Source of the DNA: Pseudescherichia vulneris NBRC 102420
Lineage (GTDB): Bacteria; Pseudomonadota; Gammaproteobacteria; Enterobacterales; Enterobacteriaceae
Reading direction: 5' to 3'
DNA length: 64,000 nt
Assembly (NCBI RefSeq): GCF_000759795.1
Contig: NZ_BBMZ01000016.1
Location: 1 to 64,000 of the forward strand
Part shown: piece by piece, positions 50,925 through 62,817 of the stretch
Layout: the number at the start of each line of letters is the position of its first letter
Numbering within the stretch: the stretch's first letter is position 1
Translations under genes and position numbers: made by a program
The notes under the pieces: model-generated
Seen by the model: only the letters and a program-made list of their open reading frames with translations
Databases searched by the model: none
Told to the model about the DNA's origin: nothing

Positions 50925-53072
50925 ATGAGCACCATTTTGATTTTTATCGCTGCTATGCTGGCCTGCGCTCTCCTTGCAGGGTGGTTCTTAAGACGACGTT
51001 CGCACCGTCGCTTCCGTCTGCCGTACCTGCCAGATTTTGCCGGGGCGGCGAACCGTAAGCTTACGCCGGAAGAGCGGAGCGCGGTTGAAGCCTATATCGA
51101 GACGCTGTCCCGTACTCAGCAGGCGCCTGGCCTGACGGGTGCCACCGCCGCACCGATCTCCCTCACCCTGAATGCGCAAAGCAATACGGTGCTCTCCGTT
51201 ACCCACTCGATCACGCGCTACGGCATTAACAGTGACGATCTCAATAAATGGCGCTACTTCCTCGACTCGGTTGAAGTGCATCTGCCGCCGTTCTGGGAGC
51301 AGTATATTACCGACGAGAACGTGGTTGAGCTTATCCGTACCGATACGCTGCCGCTGGTGATCTCCCTCAACGGCCATACGCTGAGCGACTCTATTCATGA
51401 AGCACGCGGCTACGCGCTGGAGCTGCCGTCCACTACCCAGACGTCGATTCGTGGTGAAGAGAGCGAACAGATTGAGCTGCTGAACATTCGTCAGGAGACG
51501 CGGGAGGAGTATGCCCTGAGTCGCCCAGACGGCCTGCGGGAAGCGCTGTTGATTGTGACCTCATTCCTGCTGTTCTATTTCTGCCTCGCCACGCCGGATG
51601 TTTTTGTGCCGTGGATGGCCGGGGGCGCGGTCATGCTGCTCGCCGCCGGGCTGTGGGGGATCTTCGCTCCACCGGCGAAAAATACCCTGCGCGAGATCCA
51701 CTGCCTGCGCGGCACGCCCCGCCGCTGGGGGCTGTTTGGCGAGAACAACCAGGAGCAGATTAATAATATCTCGTTGGGGATTATCGATCTGATCTATCCC
51801 CGCCACTGGCAGCCCTACATTACGCAGGATCTGGGTCAGCAGACCGATATTGATATCTATCTCGACCGCCACGTCGTGCGCCAGGGGCGGTTTTTATCCC
51901 TGCATGACGAAGCGATCAACTTCCCCTTACAGCACTGGCTGCGCAGCGCGATTATCTCCCTCGGTGCCTTGGTGGTGCTGGTTCTGCTGCTGATCTGGGT
52001 GCCGCTGGATATGCCGGTTAAATTCACCCTGTCGTGGATGAAAGGTGCCCAGACCGTCGAGGCCACCAGCGTCAGCCAGCTGGAGCAGGCCGGGCTGCGG
52101 GTAGGCGATACCCTGAGCATCCACGGCACCGGCATGTGCAATATCCATATGCAGGAGAACTGGCGCGGGCGGCAAAACTCGCCTTTCTCACCGTTCGACT
52201 GCTCGCAAATCATCTGGAACGACGCACCGCCGCTGCCGCTGCCGGAATCCGATATCGTCAATAAAGCGAACGCGCTGATCCAGGCGGTAAACCGCCAGCT
52301 GCACCCCTCCAGCGAGGAGGATTCCCACGTTAGCGCCGCGCTGCGTTCGGCGATTCAGAAGTCGGGCATGGTGCTGTTAGATGATTTCGCCGAGATCGTG
52401 CTGAAAACGCAGGACCTCTGCTCTGCCGAAGATGAATGCGCCCGGCTTAAGAATGCGCTCGTTAACCTCGGCAACACCAAAGACTGGGACACGCTGACCA
52501 AACGCGCCAGCGCGGGCAGGCTCAGCGGCGTAAACGTGCTGCTGCGTCCGGTTAGCGCCGAATCGCTCGATAATCTGGTGACCACCTCGACCGCCCCCTT
52601 CCTGCTGCGCGAGACCTCACGCGCTGCCCAGGCGCTTAACAGCCCGGCACCGGGTGGGTTTGTGATCGCCAGCGATGAAGGCAGCGAGCTGGTGGATCAG
52701 CCCTGGCCGCCCATCGCCCTGTATGATTTCCCCCCTCAAGAACAGTGGAACGAGTTCCAGCGGCTGGCGCAAATGCTGATGCAGACCCCGTTCAGCGCTG
52801 AAGGCATCGTCACCAATATCTATACCGATGCCAACGGGACGAAGCATGTCAGCCTGCACCGGATGCCATCCAGCGCCGGGCTGTGGCGCTATATTGGTAC
52901 CGCCCTGCTGCTGCTGGCGATGATCCTCTGCACCCTCTATAACGCCGTTCAGGCGGTACGCCGCTACCAGCGTCACCGCTCACGCCTTGCCGATATTCAG
53001 GAGTATTACGACAGCTGCCTGAACCCGCAGCTGCTGCAGGCCTCCGATAGCCCATCCGATCGCTTTATCTGA
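50925..53072 (+). CDS. igaA: Rcs phosphorelay inhibitor IgaA (YrfF)
   Basis: IgaA is an inner-membrane repressor of the RcsCDB envelope-stress system. It contacts RcsD and its loss is lethal in Salmonella unless Rcs is inactive. It has 715 residues. TM1 is at 3-20, a cytoplasmic domain is followed by TM2-3 (about 208-245) and TM4 (about 340-362), a large periplasmic domain (about 365-650) and a final TM (about 655-675). It starts MSTILIFIAAMLACALLAGW. Confidence 0.95.
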   Translation: MSTILIFIAAMLACALLAGWFLRRRSHRRFRLPYLPDFAGAANRKLTPEERSAVEAYIETLSRTQQAPGLTGATAAPISLTLNAQSNTVLSVTHSITRYGINSDDLNKWRYFLDSVEVHLPPFWEQYITDENVVELIRTDTLPLVISLNGHTLSDSIHEARGYALELPSTTQTSIRGEESEQIELLNIRQETREEYALSRPDGLREALLIVTSFLLFYFCLATPDVFVPWMAGGAVMLLAAGLWGIFAPPAKNTLREIHCLRGTPRRWGLFGENNQEQINNISLGIIDLIYPRHWQPYITQDLGQQTDIDIYLDRHVVRQGRFLSLHDEAINFPLQHWLRSAIISLGALVVLVLLLIWVPLDMPVKFTLSWMKGAQTVEATSVSQLEQAGLRVGDTLSIHGTGMCNIHMQENWRGRQNSPFSPFDCSQIIWNDAPPLPLPESDIVNKANALIQAVNRQLHPSSEEDSHVSAALRSAIQKSGMVLLDDFAEIVLKTQDLCSAEDECARLKNALVNLGNTKDWDTLTKRASAGRLSGVNVLLRPVSAESLDNLVTTSTAPFLLRETSRAAQALNSPAPGGFVIASDEGSELVDQPWPPIALYDFPPQEQWNEFQRLAQMLMQTPFSAEGIVTNIYTDANGTKHVSLHRMPSSAGLWRYIGTALLLLAMILCTLYNAVQAVRRYQRHRSRLADIQEYYDSCLNPQLLQASDSPSDRFI

Positions 53073-53134
53073 TAAACGCAGTGCGCGCCGGGGTATGCTA
53101 CCCTGTCGCGCTTATCCGCTCGCAGGAGTCTCTC

Positions 53135-53803
53135 ATGCATATTGATATCAACTGGCAGGACGTGGAGACCGTGCTGCTGGATATGGACGGCACGCTGCTA
53201 GATCTGGCGTTTGATAACTACTTCTGGCAGACGCTGGTCCCGGAAACCTTCGGTGCCACACGCGGCCTGACGCCGTTGCAGGCACAGGCGCAGATGCAGG
53301 CGGAGTATCATGCCGTGCAGCATACGCTAAACTGGTACTGTCTGGACTACTGGAGCGAACGTCTCGGCCTTGATATTTGTGCCATGACCACGGCCGAGGG
53401 TCCGCGTGCCGTTATGCGGGAAGATACCGTGCCCTTCCTGGATGCGCTGAAGGCCTGCGGCAAGCGTCGAATTCTGCTCACGAACGCGCATCCGCACAAT
53501 CTGGCGGTGAAGCTTGAGCATACCGGACTGGGCGCACACCTTGATTTATTACTTTCTACCCACACATTTGGTTATCCGAAAGAGGATCAACGCCTGTGGC
53601 AGGCCGTTGTTGACGCTACCGGTCTGAACCCGGAGAAGACGCTGTTTATCGATGACAGCGAGCCGATTCTGGATGCGGCGGCGGCATTCGGTATTCGTTA
53701 CTGCCTCGGCGTCACCAACCCTGACTCCGGGCTGGTGGAGAAGCGCTATCAGCGCCATCCCGGACTCAACGACTATCGCCGCCTGATCCCCTCACTGAAG
53801 TGA
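53135..53803 (+). CDS. yrfG: GMP/IMP nucleotidase YrfG
   Basis: YrfG is a HAD-superfamily phosphatase that dephosphorylates purine mononucleotides (GMP, IMP). It has 222 residues from MHIDINWQDVETVLLDMDGT. Motif I is LLDMDGTLLDL, motif II LLTNAHPH and motif IV FIDDSEPILD. An in-frame start 18 codons upstream is rejected because AGGAG and the family N-terminus support this ATG. It begins the yrfG-hslR-hslO series. Confidence 0.95.
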   Translation: MHIDINWQDVETVLLDMDGTLLDLAFDNYFWQTLVPETFGATRGLTPLQAQAQMQAEYHAVQHTLNWYCLDYWSERLGLDICAMTTAEGPRAVMREDTVPFLDALKACGKRRILLTNAHPHNLAVKLEHTGLGAHLDLLLSTHTFGYPKEDQRLWQAVVDATGLNPEKTLFIDDSEPILDAAAAFGIRYCLGVTNPDSGLVEKRYQRHPGLNDYRRLIPSLK

Positions 53804-53813
53804 AGGAGATGCG

Positions 53814-54215
53814 ATGAAAGAGAAGCCCGCGCAAGAAGTCCGCTTAGACAAATGGCTCTGGGCGGCGCGCTTTTACAAAACCCGAGCCCTGGCCCGCGAG
53901 ATGATCGAGGGTGGCAAGGTGCACTACAACGGGCAACGCAGCAAGCCGGGGAAAACCGTCGAGCTGAACGCCATCCTGACGCTGCGTCAGGGAAATGATG
54001 AACGCACGGTGGTGGTGAAAGCCATCACCGAGCAGCGCCGACCGGCAAGCGAGGCGGTGGCGCTGTATGAAGAGACGGCGGAAAGTATTGAAAAACGCGA
54101 GAAGATGGCGGTAGCCCGCAAGCTGAACGCGTTAACGATGCCGCACCCGGAGCGCCGCCCGGATAAAAAAGAGCGCCGCGACCTGATGAAATTTAAATAC
54201 GGTGATGACGAGTAG
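53814..54215 (+). CDS. hslR: Ribosome-associated heat shock protein Hsp15
   Basis: HslR is an S4-domain RNA-binding protein that binds 50S subunits carrying a stalled peptidyl-tRNA so they can be recycled. It has 133 residues. The S4 region (about 9-70) has [22 protein letters not shown] and a basic C-terminal tail ([19 protein letters not shown]). It follows yrfG by 10 nt and precedes hslO by 23 nt. Confidence 0.96.
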   Translation: MKEKPAQEVRLDKWLWAARFYKTRALAREMIEGGKVHYNGQRSKPGKTVELNAILTLRQGNDERTVVVKAITEQRRPASEAVALYEETAESIEKREKMAVARKLNALTMPHPERRPDKKERRDLMKFKYGDDE

Positions 54216-54238
54216 TCGTCGCCCCTAGAGAGATAATT

Positions 54239-55117
54239 ATGGCCCAACACGACCAATTACACCGCTATCTGTTTGAAAACTACGCTGTGCGTGGCGAGCT
54301 GGTAACGGTATCCGAAAGCCTGCGACAGATCCTTGAAAACCACAGCTACCCGCAGCCAGTGAAAAATATCCTCGCGGAGCTGCTGGTGGCCACCAGCCTG
54401 CTGACCGCCACGCTGAAGTTTGCCGGAGACATTACCGTCCAGCTGCAGGGCGATGGCCCGATGAGCCTGGCGGTGATCAACGGCAATAACAAACAGCAGC
54501 TGCGCGGTGTGGCGCGTGTTCAGGATGAGATCGCAGACGATGCCGATCTGAAAGCGCTGGTCGGCAACGGCTATCTGGTGATCACCATTACGCCGGAAGA
54601 GGGCGAGCGCTATCAGGGCGTGGTCGGTCTGGAAGGCGATACGCTGGCGGCGTGCCTGGAAGACTACTTCATGCGTTCAGAACAGCTGCCGACCCGCCTC
54701 TACATCCGCACCGGCGAGGTCGACGGCCAGCCAGCCGCTGGGGGCATGCTGTTGCAGGTGCTGCCAGCCCAGGATACCGACTCTAATGACTTCGAGCACC
54801 TGGCGACGCTGACCGACACCATCAAAACGGAAGAGCTGCTTACCCTGCCGGCCAACGACGTGCTGTGGCGTCTGTATCACGAAGAAGAGGTAACGCTCTA
54901 CGATCCGCAGGACGTTGAGTTCAAGTGCACCTGCTCCCGTGAACGCTGCGCCGGGGCGCTGAAAACCCTGCCGGATGAGGAGATTGAGAGCATCCTCGCA
55001 GAGGAAGGTGAAATCGATATGCATTGCGACTACTGTGGCAGCCACTATCTGTTTAACGCGATGGATATCGCCGAAATCCGCAACAACGCCTCCCCTGCCG
55101 ATCCGCAGGTACACTGA
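54239..55117 (+). CDS. hslO: Redox-regulated chaperone Hsp33
   Basis: Hsp33 is a holdase activated by oxidation: zinc release and disulfide formation unfold its linker so it can bind unfolding proteins. It has 292 residues. The redox switch cysteines are 230 and 232 (CTC) and 263 and 266 (CDYC), all four present. It starts [20 protein letters not shown]. It is paired with hslR, as in E. coli. Confidence 0.97.
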   Translation: MAQHDQLHRYLFENYAVRGELVTVSESLRQILENHSYPQPVKNILAELLVATSLLTATLKFAGDITVQLQGDGPMSLAVINGNNKQQLRGVARVQDEIADDADLKALVGNGYLVITITPEEGERYQGVVGLEGDTLAACLEDYFMRSEQLPTRLYIRTGEVDGQPAAGGMLLQVLPAQDTDSNDFEHLATLTDTIKTEELLTLPANDVLWRLYHEEEVTLYDPQDVEFKCTCSRERCAGALKTLPDEEIESILAEEGEIDMHCDYCGSHYLFNAMDIAEIRNNASPADPQVH

Positions 55118-55470
55118 TTATTCTCCCTCTCAGCGCGTCGCCCGACGGCGCGCTGCTTTCCCCTATTTTTTCCCGCAATATAAGCCGCTCTGGCCAAGTA
55201 TCTCCTGAAACCATTACGTAATTTTGTTACCAGAAAGCGATTACACTCACAATCTTACCGATAAATTGACCTGCATTTTCCCTTTATGAAGCATATTCGC
55301 TATGCATGAGATGAATCCTGCCATAATTTGTCTCGCTTGCGGGACATGTAACCACTTTTTCACCAGCGAAGGCGTGTCTGGATACCTAAATCTATGAGCC
55401 TCGTCGCGGTTAACCCCCACAGAATAACCCTACAATCGCAGGCAATACATATTGGCTAAGGAGCAGTGAC
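55118..55470 (+). promoter_or_regulatory. hslO-pckA gap: terminator and pckA control region
   Basis: This 353-nt gap contains no gene; E. coli yhgE, which lies here, is missing. A terminator-like stem follows hslO. A half-conserved CRP-like sequence AGCGA-TTACAC-TCACA (55236-55251) may serve pckA, whose E. coli homologue is CRP-dependent. No convincing promoter pair could be fixed, so the pckA leader length is uncertain. The pckA Shine-Dalgarno AAGGAG is clear. Confidence 0.5.
55131..55155 (+). terminator. Terminator-like stem after hslO
   Basis: CAGCGCGTCG and CGGCGCGCTG form a 10-bp stem (one G-T pair) with a 5-nt loop. A T-rich stretch with a T6 run follows after about 10 nt. Confidence 0.65.
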
Positions 55471-57090
55471 ATGCGCGTTAACGGTTTAACCCCGCAGGAT
55501 CTCATGGCTTATGGTATCAATGATGTTCAGGATATCGTCTATAACCCCGACTACGATACGCTATATCAGGAGGAACTCCGTCCAGACCTGGAGGGATTTG
55601 AGCGGGGTATACTGACGAATTCAGGTGCTGTCGCCGTCGATACCGGTGTGTTTACCGGGCGTTCGCCGAAAGATAAGTACATTGTCCGGGATGACACGAC
55701 CCGCGATACCGTGTGGTGGGCTGATAAAGGCAAAGGCAAGAACGATAACAAACCGCTCTCTCCTGACGTGTGGCAGCAGCTGAAAAGCCTGGTGACCCAG
55801 CAGCTCTCCGGCAAACGGCTGTTTATTATCGATGCCTTTTGTGGGGCGAATGCCGATACCCGCCTCGCCGTGCGTTTTATTACCGAGGTGGCCTGGCAGG
55901 CGCACTTCGTGAAGAACATGTTTATCCGCCCGACGGATGAGGAGCTGGCTGACTTTACGCCGGACTTTATCGTCATGAACGGCGCAAAATGCACTAACCC
56001 AGAGTGGAAGGCGCAGGGTCTCCACTCTGAGAATTTCGTCGCCTTTAACCTGACCGAGCGCATTCAGCTTATCGGCGGCACCTGGTACGGCGGCGAGATG
56101 AAAAAAGGGATGTTCTCGATTATGAACTACCTGCTGCCGCTCAAGGGCGTAGCCTCTATGCACTGCTCGGCTAACGTCGGTAAAGCAGGCGACGTCGCGG
56201 TGTTCTTTGGCCTCTCCGGCACCGGCAAAACCACGCTCTCCACCGATCCCAAGCGCCGCCTGATTGGCGATGACGAGCACGGCTGGGATGACGACGGCGT
56301 GTTTAACTTCGAAGGCGGCTGCTACGCCAAGACCATCAAGCTCTCCCGCGAGGCAGAGCCGGATATCTATAACGCTATCCGCCGCGACGCGCTGCTGGAG
56401 AACGTTACCGTGCTCGACGACGGCACTATCGATTTTGATGACGGCAGCAAGACCGAAAATACCCGCGTCTCTTACCCTATCTACCATATCGATAATATCG
56501 TTAAGCCGGTGTCAAAAGCGGGCCATGCCACAAAGGTAATTTTCCTGACCGCCGACGCCTTTGGCGTGCTGCCTCCGGTATCGCGCCTCACCGCTAACCA
56601 GACGCAGTATCACTTCCTCTCTGGCTTTACCGCCAAGCTGGCCGGCACCGAGCGCGGCGTGACGGAGCCTACCCCGACCTTCTCCGCCTGCTTTGGCGCA
56701 GCGTTCCTCTCCCTACACCCAACGCAGTATGCCGAGGTGTTGGTTAAACGGATGCAGGCGGCGGATGCCCAGGCTTACCTGGTGAATACCGGCTGGAACG
56801 GCACGGGGAAACGGATCTCTATCAAGGATACGCGGGCCATTATTGATGCCATTCTCGACGGTTCCATTGACGAGGCTGACACCTTTACGCTGCCCATATT
56901 CGATCTGGCGATCCCCACCAGCCTGCCGGGCGTCGATCCGCAGATCCTTGACCCACGTAATACCTACGCCTCTCCAGAGCAGTGGCAGGAGAAAGCCACC
57001 GCGCTAGCGAAGCTGTTTATTGAGAACTTTGAGAAGTATACCGATACGCCAGCAGGTGCGGCGTTGGTGAGTGCAGGCCCGAAATTATAA
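55471..57090 (+). CDS. pckA: Phosphoenolpyruvate carboxykinase (ATP)
   Basis: PckA is the gluconeogenic enzyme converting oxaloacetate and ATP to PEP, CO2 and ADP. It has 539 residues. P-loop GLSGTGKT is at 247-254, preceded by [17 protein letters not shown], and the metal-binding DDEHGWDD lies near 268. The ATG is preceded by AAGGAG. It is monocistronic and convergent with envZ. Confidence 0.97.
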   Translation: MRVNGLTPQDLMAYGINDVQDIVYNPDYDTLYQEELRPDLEGFERGILTNSGAVAVDTGVFTGRSPKDKYIVRDDTTRDTVWWADKGKGKNDNKPLSPDVWQQLKSLVTQQLSGKRLFIIDAFCGANADTRLAVRFITEVAWQAHFVKNMFIRPTDEELADFTPDFIVMNGAKCTNPEWKAQGLHSENFVAFNLTERIQLIGGTWYGGEMKKGMFSIMNYLLPLKGVASMHCSANVGKAGDVAVFFGLSGTGKTTLSTDPKRRLIGDDEHGWDDDGVFNFEGGCYAKTIKLSREAEPDIYNAIRRDALLENVTVLDDGTIDFDDGSKTENTRVSYPIYHIDNIVKPVSKAGHATKVIFLTADAFGVLPPVSRLTANQTQYHFLSGFTAKLAGTERGVTEPTPTFSACFGAAFLSLHPTQYAEVLVKRMQAADAQAYLVNTGWNGTGKRISIKDTRAIIDAILDGSIDEADTFTLPIFDLAIPTSLPGVDPQILDPRNTYASPEQWQEKATALAKLFIENFEKYTDTPAGAALVSAGPKL

Positions 57091-57102
57091 GCCTGTAAAA
57101 AA

Positions 57103-57134
57103 CGCCGGGTGGCGCGCTGCGCTTACCCGGCCTA
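57103..57134. repeat. REP element between pckA and envZ
   Basis: A single REP unit GCCGGGTGGCGCGCTGCGC... closing with ACCCGGCCTA, filling most of the 48-nt convergent gap. Confidence 0.82.
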
Positions 57135-57138
57135 TGTC

Positions 57139-59198
<2,060 letters not shown>

Positions 59199-59337
59199 TG
59201 TTTGTACTCCCAAAGGTTCGGACAATATAAGTGCGTATTCTAAAAAAGTGTGCGCCGACCACCAGCTAAATCTGGTATACATTCTAGTCGAAATTGTTAC
59301 AAAGCATATTTTACAGCAGCTTAAAGGCAGAAACCGG

Positions 59338-59817
59338 ATGAAAACGCCACTTATCACCCGAGAAGGTTACGACAAGCTTAAACAGGAGCTGGACTATCTC
59401 TGGCGTCAGGAGCGCCCGGAAGTCACGAAAAAGGTGACCTGGGCGGCAAGCCTCGGTGATCGCAGCGAGAATGCTGACTATCAGTATAATAAAAAACGCC
59501 TGCGGGAAATTGACCGCCGCGTCAGATACCTGACGAAATGCCTGGAAAACCTGAAAATAGTGGATTACTCCCCGCAGCAGGAGGGCAAAGTCTTCTTTGG
59601 CGCGTGGGTGGAGATCGAGAACGATGACGGCGACACCAAACGCTTTCGCATCGTTGGCTATGACGAAATTTTCGGTCGTAAGGACTACATCTCTATCGAC
59701 TCGCCGATGGCCCGCGCACTGCTGAAGAAAGAGGTCGGCGACCTGGCGATCGTCCAGACGCCGGGCGGCGAAGCAAGCTGGTACGTCAACGACATCACGT
59801 ACGTTAAAGAGTCTTAG
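59338..59817 (+). CDS. greB: Transcription elongation factor GreB
   Basis: GreB enters the RNA polymerase secondary channel and stimulates transcript cleavage in backtracked complexes. It has 159 residues from MKTPLITREGYDKLKQELDY. The N-terminal coiled coil carries the acidic tip in LGDRSENADYQ and the C-terminal FKBP-like domain follows. Thirty in-frame upstream codons are rejected. A hairpin follows the gene. Confidence 0.96.
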   Translation: MKTPLITREGYDKLKQELDYLWRQERPEVTKKVTWAASLGDRSENADYQYNKKRLREIDRRVRYLTKCLENLKIVDYSPQQEGKVFFGAWVEIENDDGDTKRFRIVGYDEIFGRKDYISIDSPMARALLKKEVGDLAIVQTPGGEASWYVNDITYVKES

Positions 59818-59829
59818 AGCCTCCTCTCC

Positions 59830-59849
59830 GGCTGGCATTTTTGCCAGCC
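59830..59849 (+). other. Hairpin after greB
   Basis: GGCTGGCA and TGCCAGCC form a perfect 8-bp stem with a TTTT loop, 12 nt after the greB stop. No T-tract follows, so it is a weak terminator at best. Confidence 0.5.
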
Positions 59850-59910
59850 AGTCCGTATAACTATCCCCCTGATTTTCGATCCACCACTCGATCCACTAGA
59901 TGAAATTGCC

Positions 59911-62241
59911 ATGATGAATGATTCGCTCTGCCGCATTATTGCGGGTGATATTCAGGCCAGAGCCGAACAGGTAGAAGCTGCCGTTCGCCTGCTTGATGAA
60001 GGGAATACCGTGCCGTTTATTGCACGTTATCGTAAGGAAGTCACCGGCGGGCTGGATGATACGCAGCTGCGTAACCTGGAGACTCGCCTGGGCTACCTGC
60101 GGGAGCTGGAGGAGCGTCGTCAGGCGATCCTAAAGTCCATCGGCGAGCAGGGTAAACTGACCGACGATCTGGCGAAGGCCATCACCGGCACGCTGAGCAA
60201 AACCGAACTCGAAGATCTCTACCTGCCCTACAAGCCGAAACGCCGCACTCGCGGGCAGATTGCTATCGAAGCTGGCCTGGCGCCGCTGGCGGATCTGCTG
60301 TGGAACACGCCGTCGCACGATCCGCAAACCGAAGCGGAGAAGTTCATTGACGCCGATAAAGGCGTAGCCGACAGCAAAGCCGCGCTGGACGGCGCGCGCT
60401 ACATCCTGATGGAGCGCTTTGCTGAGGATGCTACCCTGCTGGCGAAGGTGCGCGACTACCTGTGGAAAAACGCCCACCTGACGTCGACCGTGGTCGCGGG
60501 CAAAGAGGAAGAGGGCGCGAAGTTCCGCGACTACTTCGATCACCATGAGCCGATCTCAACCGTGCCGTCCCACCGCGCGCTGGCGATGTTCCGCGGTCGC
60601 AACGAAGGCGTGCTGCAGCTGGCGCTGAATGCCGATCCGCAGTTTGACGAGCCGCCGAAAGAGAGCCACTGCGAGCAGATTATTATCGATCATCTGGGCC
60701 TGCGCCTGAACAACGCCCCGGCGGATAGCTGGCGTAAAGGCGTGGTGAGCTGGACCTGGCGCATCAAGGTGTTGATGCATCTGGAGACCGAGCTGATGGG
60801 CACGGTGCGCGAGCGCGCCGAAGATGAAGCCATTAACGTATTTGCCCGCAACCTGCACGACCTGCTGATGGCGGCCCCTGCCGGGCTGCGTGCGACCATG
60901 GGTCTCGATCCTGGCCTGCGTACCGGCGTGAAGGTGGCAGTTGTCGACGGCACCGGCAAGCTGGTGGCGACCGACACCATCTATCCCCACACCGGCCAGG
61001 CAGCGAAAGCCGCCGCCGTCGTGGCTGCGCTGTGTGAAAAACATAACGTGGAGCTGGTGGCGATCGGCAACGGTACCGCCTCTCGCGAAACCGAGCGTTT
61101 CTACCTCGACGTGCAGAAGCAGTTCCCGCAAGTCAAAGGCCAGAAGGTGATCGTCAGCGAGGCGGGAGCGTCCGTCTACTCCGCCTCTGAGCTGGCGGCG
61201 CAAGAGTTTCCCGGTCTCGACGTTTCGCTGCGTGGCGCGGTCTCCATTGCCCGTCGCCTGCAGGATCCGCTGGCGGAGCTGGTGAAGATCGATCCGAAAT
61301 CCATCGGCGTCGGCCAGTACCAGCACGATGTAAGCCAGACCCAACTGGCCCGTAAGCTGGATGCGGTGGTAGAAGACTGCGTGAACGCCGTCGGCGTCGA
61401 TCTCAATACCGCCTCCGTGCCGCTGCTGACTCGCGTCGCGGGCCTGACGCGCATGATGGCGCAGAATATCGTGGCATGGCGCGACGAGAACGGTCAGTTC
61501 CACAACCGCCAGCAGCTGCTGAAGGTGAGCCGTCTTGGGCCGAAAGCCTTTGAGCAGTGCGCAGGCTTCTTGCGTATCAACCACGGCGATAACCCGCTGG
61601 ATGCCTCTACCGTTCACCCGGAAGCCTACCCGGTGGTCGAACGTATCCTGGCCGCGACCGAGCACTCCCTGCGCGACCTGATGGGTAACAGCAGCAATCT
61701 ACGCGGCCTGAAAGCGTCTGACTTTACCGACGAGCGCTTTGGCGTGCCAACGGTGACCGACATCATCAAAGAGCTGGAGAAACCTGGCCGCGATCCGCGT
61801 CCCGAGTTTAAAACCGCTACCTTTGCCGATGGCGTTGAGACCATGAACGACCTGCAGCCGGGAATGATCCTTGAAGGCGCGGTCACCAACGTGACCAACT
61901 TCGGTGCCTTTGTGGATATCGGTGTCCATCAGGACGGCCTGGTGCACATCTCTTCTCTGGCCAATAAGTTCGTTGAGGATCCCCATACGGTGGTGAAGGC
62001 GGGCGACATTGTCAAAGTGAAGGTGCTGGAGGTTGACCTGCCCCGCAAGCGTATCGCCCTGACCATGCGTCTGGACGAGCAGCCAGGCGAAGGCAACGCC
62101 CGTCGCGGCAACGGCAATAGCAACAGCGCGCCGCGTGAACCCGCTGCTCGTCAGGCGAAGCCGCGCGGTCGTGAGGCGCAACCATCAGGCAACAGCGCGA
62201 TGATGGACGCGCTGGCAGCGGCGATGGGTAAAAAACGGTAA
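59911..62241 (+). CDS. yhgF: Tex-family RNA-binding protein YhgF
   Basis: This is a cytoplasmic Tex-type nucleic-acid-binding protein linked to transcription and translation quality control; its exact role in enterics is not settled. It has 776 residues. The N-terminal helical Tex region is followed by a YqgF/RuvC-like domain (about 325-450, from [20 protein letters not shown]), helix-hairpin-helix motifs (about 485-560) and an S1 domain (about 648-718, with [20 protein letters not shown]). The tail is Asn/Arg/Pro-rich. Confidence 0.95.
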   Translation: MMNDSLCRIIAGDIQARAEQVEAAVRLLDEGNTVPFIARYRKEVTGGLDDTQLRNLETRLGYLRELEERRQAILKSIGEQGKLTDDLAKAITGTLSKTELEDLYLPYKPKRRTRGQIAIEAGLAPLADLLWNTPSHDPQTEAEKFIDADKGVADSKAALDGARYILMERFAEDATLLAKVRDYLWKNAHLTSTVVAGKEEEGAKFRDYFDHHEPISTVPSHRALAMFRGRNEGVLQLALNADPQFDEPPKESHCEQIIIDHLGLRLNNAPADSWRKGVVSWTWRIKVLMHLETELMGTVRERAEDEAINVFARNLHDLLMAAPAGLRATMGLDPGLRTGVKVAVVDGTGKLVATDTIYPHTGQAAKAAAVVAALCEKHNVELVAIGNGTASRETERFYLDVQKQFPQVKGQKVIVSEAGASVYSASELAAQEFPGLDVSLRGAVSIARRLQDPLAELVKIDPKSIGVGQYQHDVSQTQLARKLDAVVEDCVNAVGVDLNTASVPLLTRVAGLTRMMAQNIVAWRDENGQFHNRQQLLKVSRLGPKAFEQCAGFLRINHGDNPLDASTVHPEAYPVVERILAATEHSLRDLMGNSSNLRGLKASDFTDERFGVPTVTDIIKELEKPGRDPRPEFKTATFADGVETMNDLQPGMILEGAVTNVTNFGAFVDIGVHQDGLVHISSLANKFVEDPHTVVKAGDIVKVKVLEVDLPRKRIALTMRLDEQPGEGNARRGNGNSNSAPREPAARQAKPRGREAQPSGNSAMMDALAAAMGKKR

Positions 62242-62260
62242 CGCTTTTCCTGCCCACGAT

Positions 62261-62342
62261 GTAGGCCCGGTAAGCGTAGCGCCACCGGGCATTACCATCC
62301 TGACGTTGTAATGCCGGGCGGCACTGCGTTTGCCCGGCCTAC
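62261..62342. repeat. Pair of REP elements after yhgF
   Basis: Two inverted REP units, GTAGGCCCGGTAAGCG... (62261-62290) and GCCGGGCGGCACTGCG... (62313-62342). Confidence 0.85.
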
Positions 62343-62430
62343 GCAATTTCCAAAGTGAATAAATATAATTTTATATGTTGCTGCAACGTATATTAATTAA
62401 TTCTCGTTGTTAAAAGCGCCACGCGTAATA

Positions 62431-62444
62431 TTGCGCTAAATCAA
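62431..62444 (+). promoter_or_regulatory. FNR-like site upstream of feoA
   Basis: TTGCG-CTAA-ATCAA has a perfect right half-site and 3 of 5 in the left half at correct spacing. It is consistent with the known anaerobic induction of feo in E. coli. Confidence 0.5.
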
Positions 62445-62495
62445 AAATAATAGTCATTCTTACCTAATTCAACACTCCTACACATTTTAATGATT

Positions 62496-62516
62496 GATGA
62501 TAAAAACTATTATCAT
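62496..62516 (+). promoter_or_regulatory. Fur-box-like site upstream of feoA
   Basis: The inverted repeat TGATAA-N6-TTATCA (62498-62515) lies within an AT-rich run, 46 nt before the feoA start. It resembles the Fur consensus of GATAAT repeats and suggests iron repression. Confidence 0.6.
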
Positions 62517-62561
62517 TACCATTGTGCTGTTGATTATTTAACCATTGATCTAGTAGGTCCT

Positions 62562-62789
62562 ATGTCCTTCTCGCCAGCCAGCGCGTGGAAAATCGTGGGG
62601 TTTTCCCGTGAAATTAGCCCGGCCTACCGGCAAAAATTGCTCTCCCTGGGCATGCTCCCTGGGTCATCATTTAATGTGGTGCGTGTCGCCCCCTTAGGCG
62701 ATCCCATTCATATTCAAACCCGGCGCGTCAGCCTGGTATTACGCAAAAAAGATCTCGCGTTATTAGAGGTGGAAGCCCTGCCGCAATAA
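62562..62789 (+). CDS. feoA: Ferrous iron transport protein FeoA
   Basis: FeoA is a small cytoplasmic SH3-fold protein needed for FeoB-mediated Fe2+ uptake. It has 75 residues from [20 protein letters not shown], ending in EVEALPQ. The frame is open 24 codons further upstream, but that part overlaps the Fur-like operator and the 75-residue form matches the family. It is followed by feoB after 28 nt. Confidence 0.95.
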   Translation: MSFSPASAWKIVGFSREISPAYRQKLLSLGMLPGSSFNVVRVAPLGDPIHIQTRRVSLVLRKKDLALLEVEALPQ

Positions 62790-62817
62790 CGGCGCTCCAC
62801 GCAATGAGTCTGCTATT

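Larger units (their letters stand above)
62242..62561 (+). promoter_or_regulatory. yhgF-feoA gap: REP pair and feo control region
   Basis: This 320-nt gap holds two REP units (62261-62290, 62313-62342), then an AT-rich feo upstream region with FNR-like and Fur-like sites. No additional gene is supported. An ATG at 62490 in frame with feoA lies within the operator and is not used. Confidence 0.75.

Noticed and set aside
60556-61665. 369-codon open frame antisense to yhgF
   Set aside because: Shadow of the third-position GC bias of yhgF, with no ribosome binding site or family resemblance.
62490-62561. 24-codon upstream extension of feoA
   Set aside because: It overlaps the Fur-like operator and gives a non-family N-terminus.
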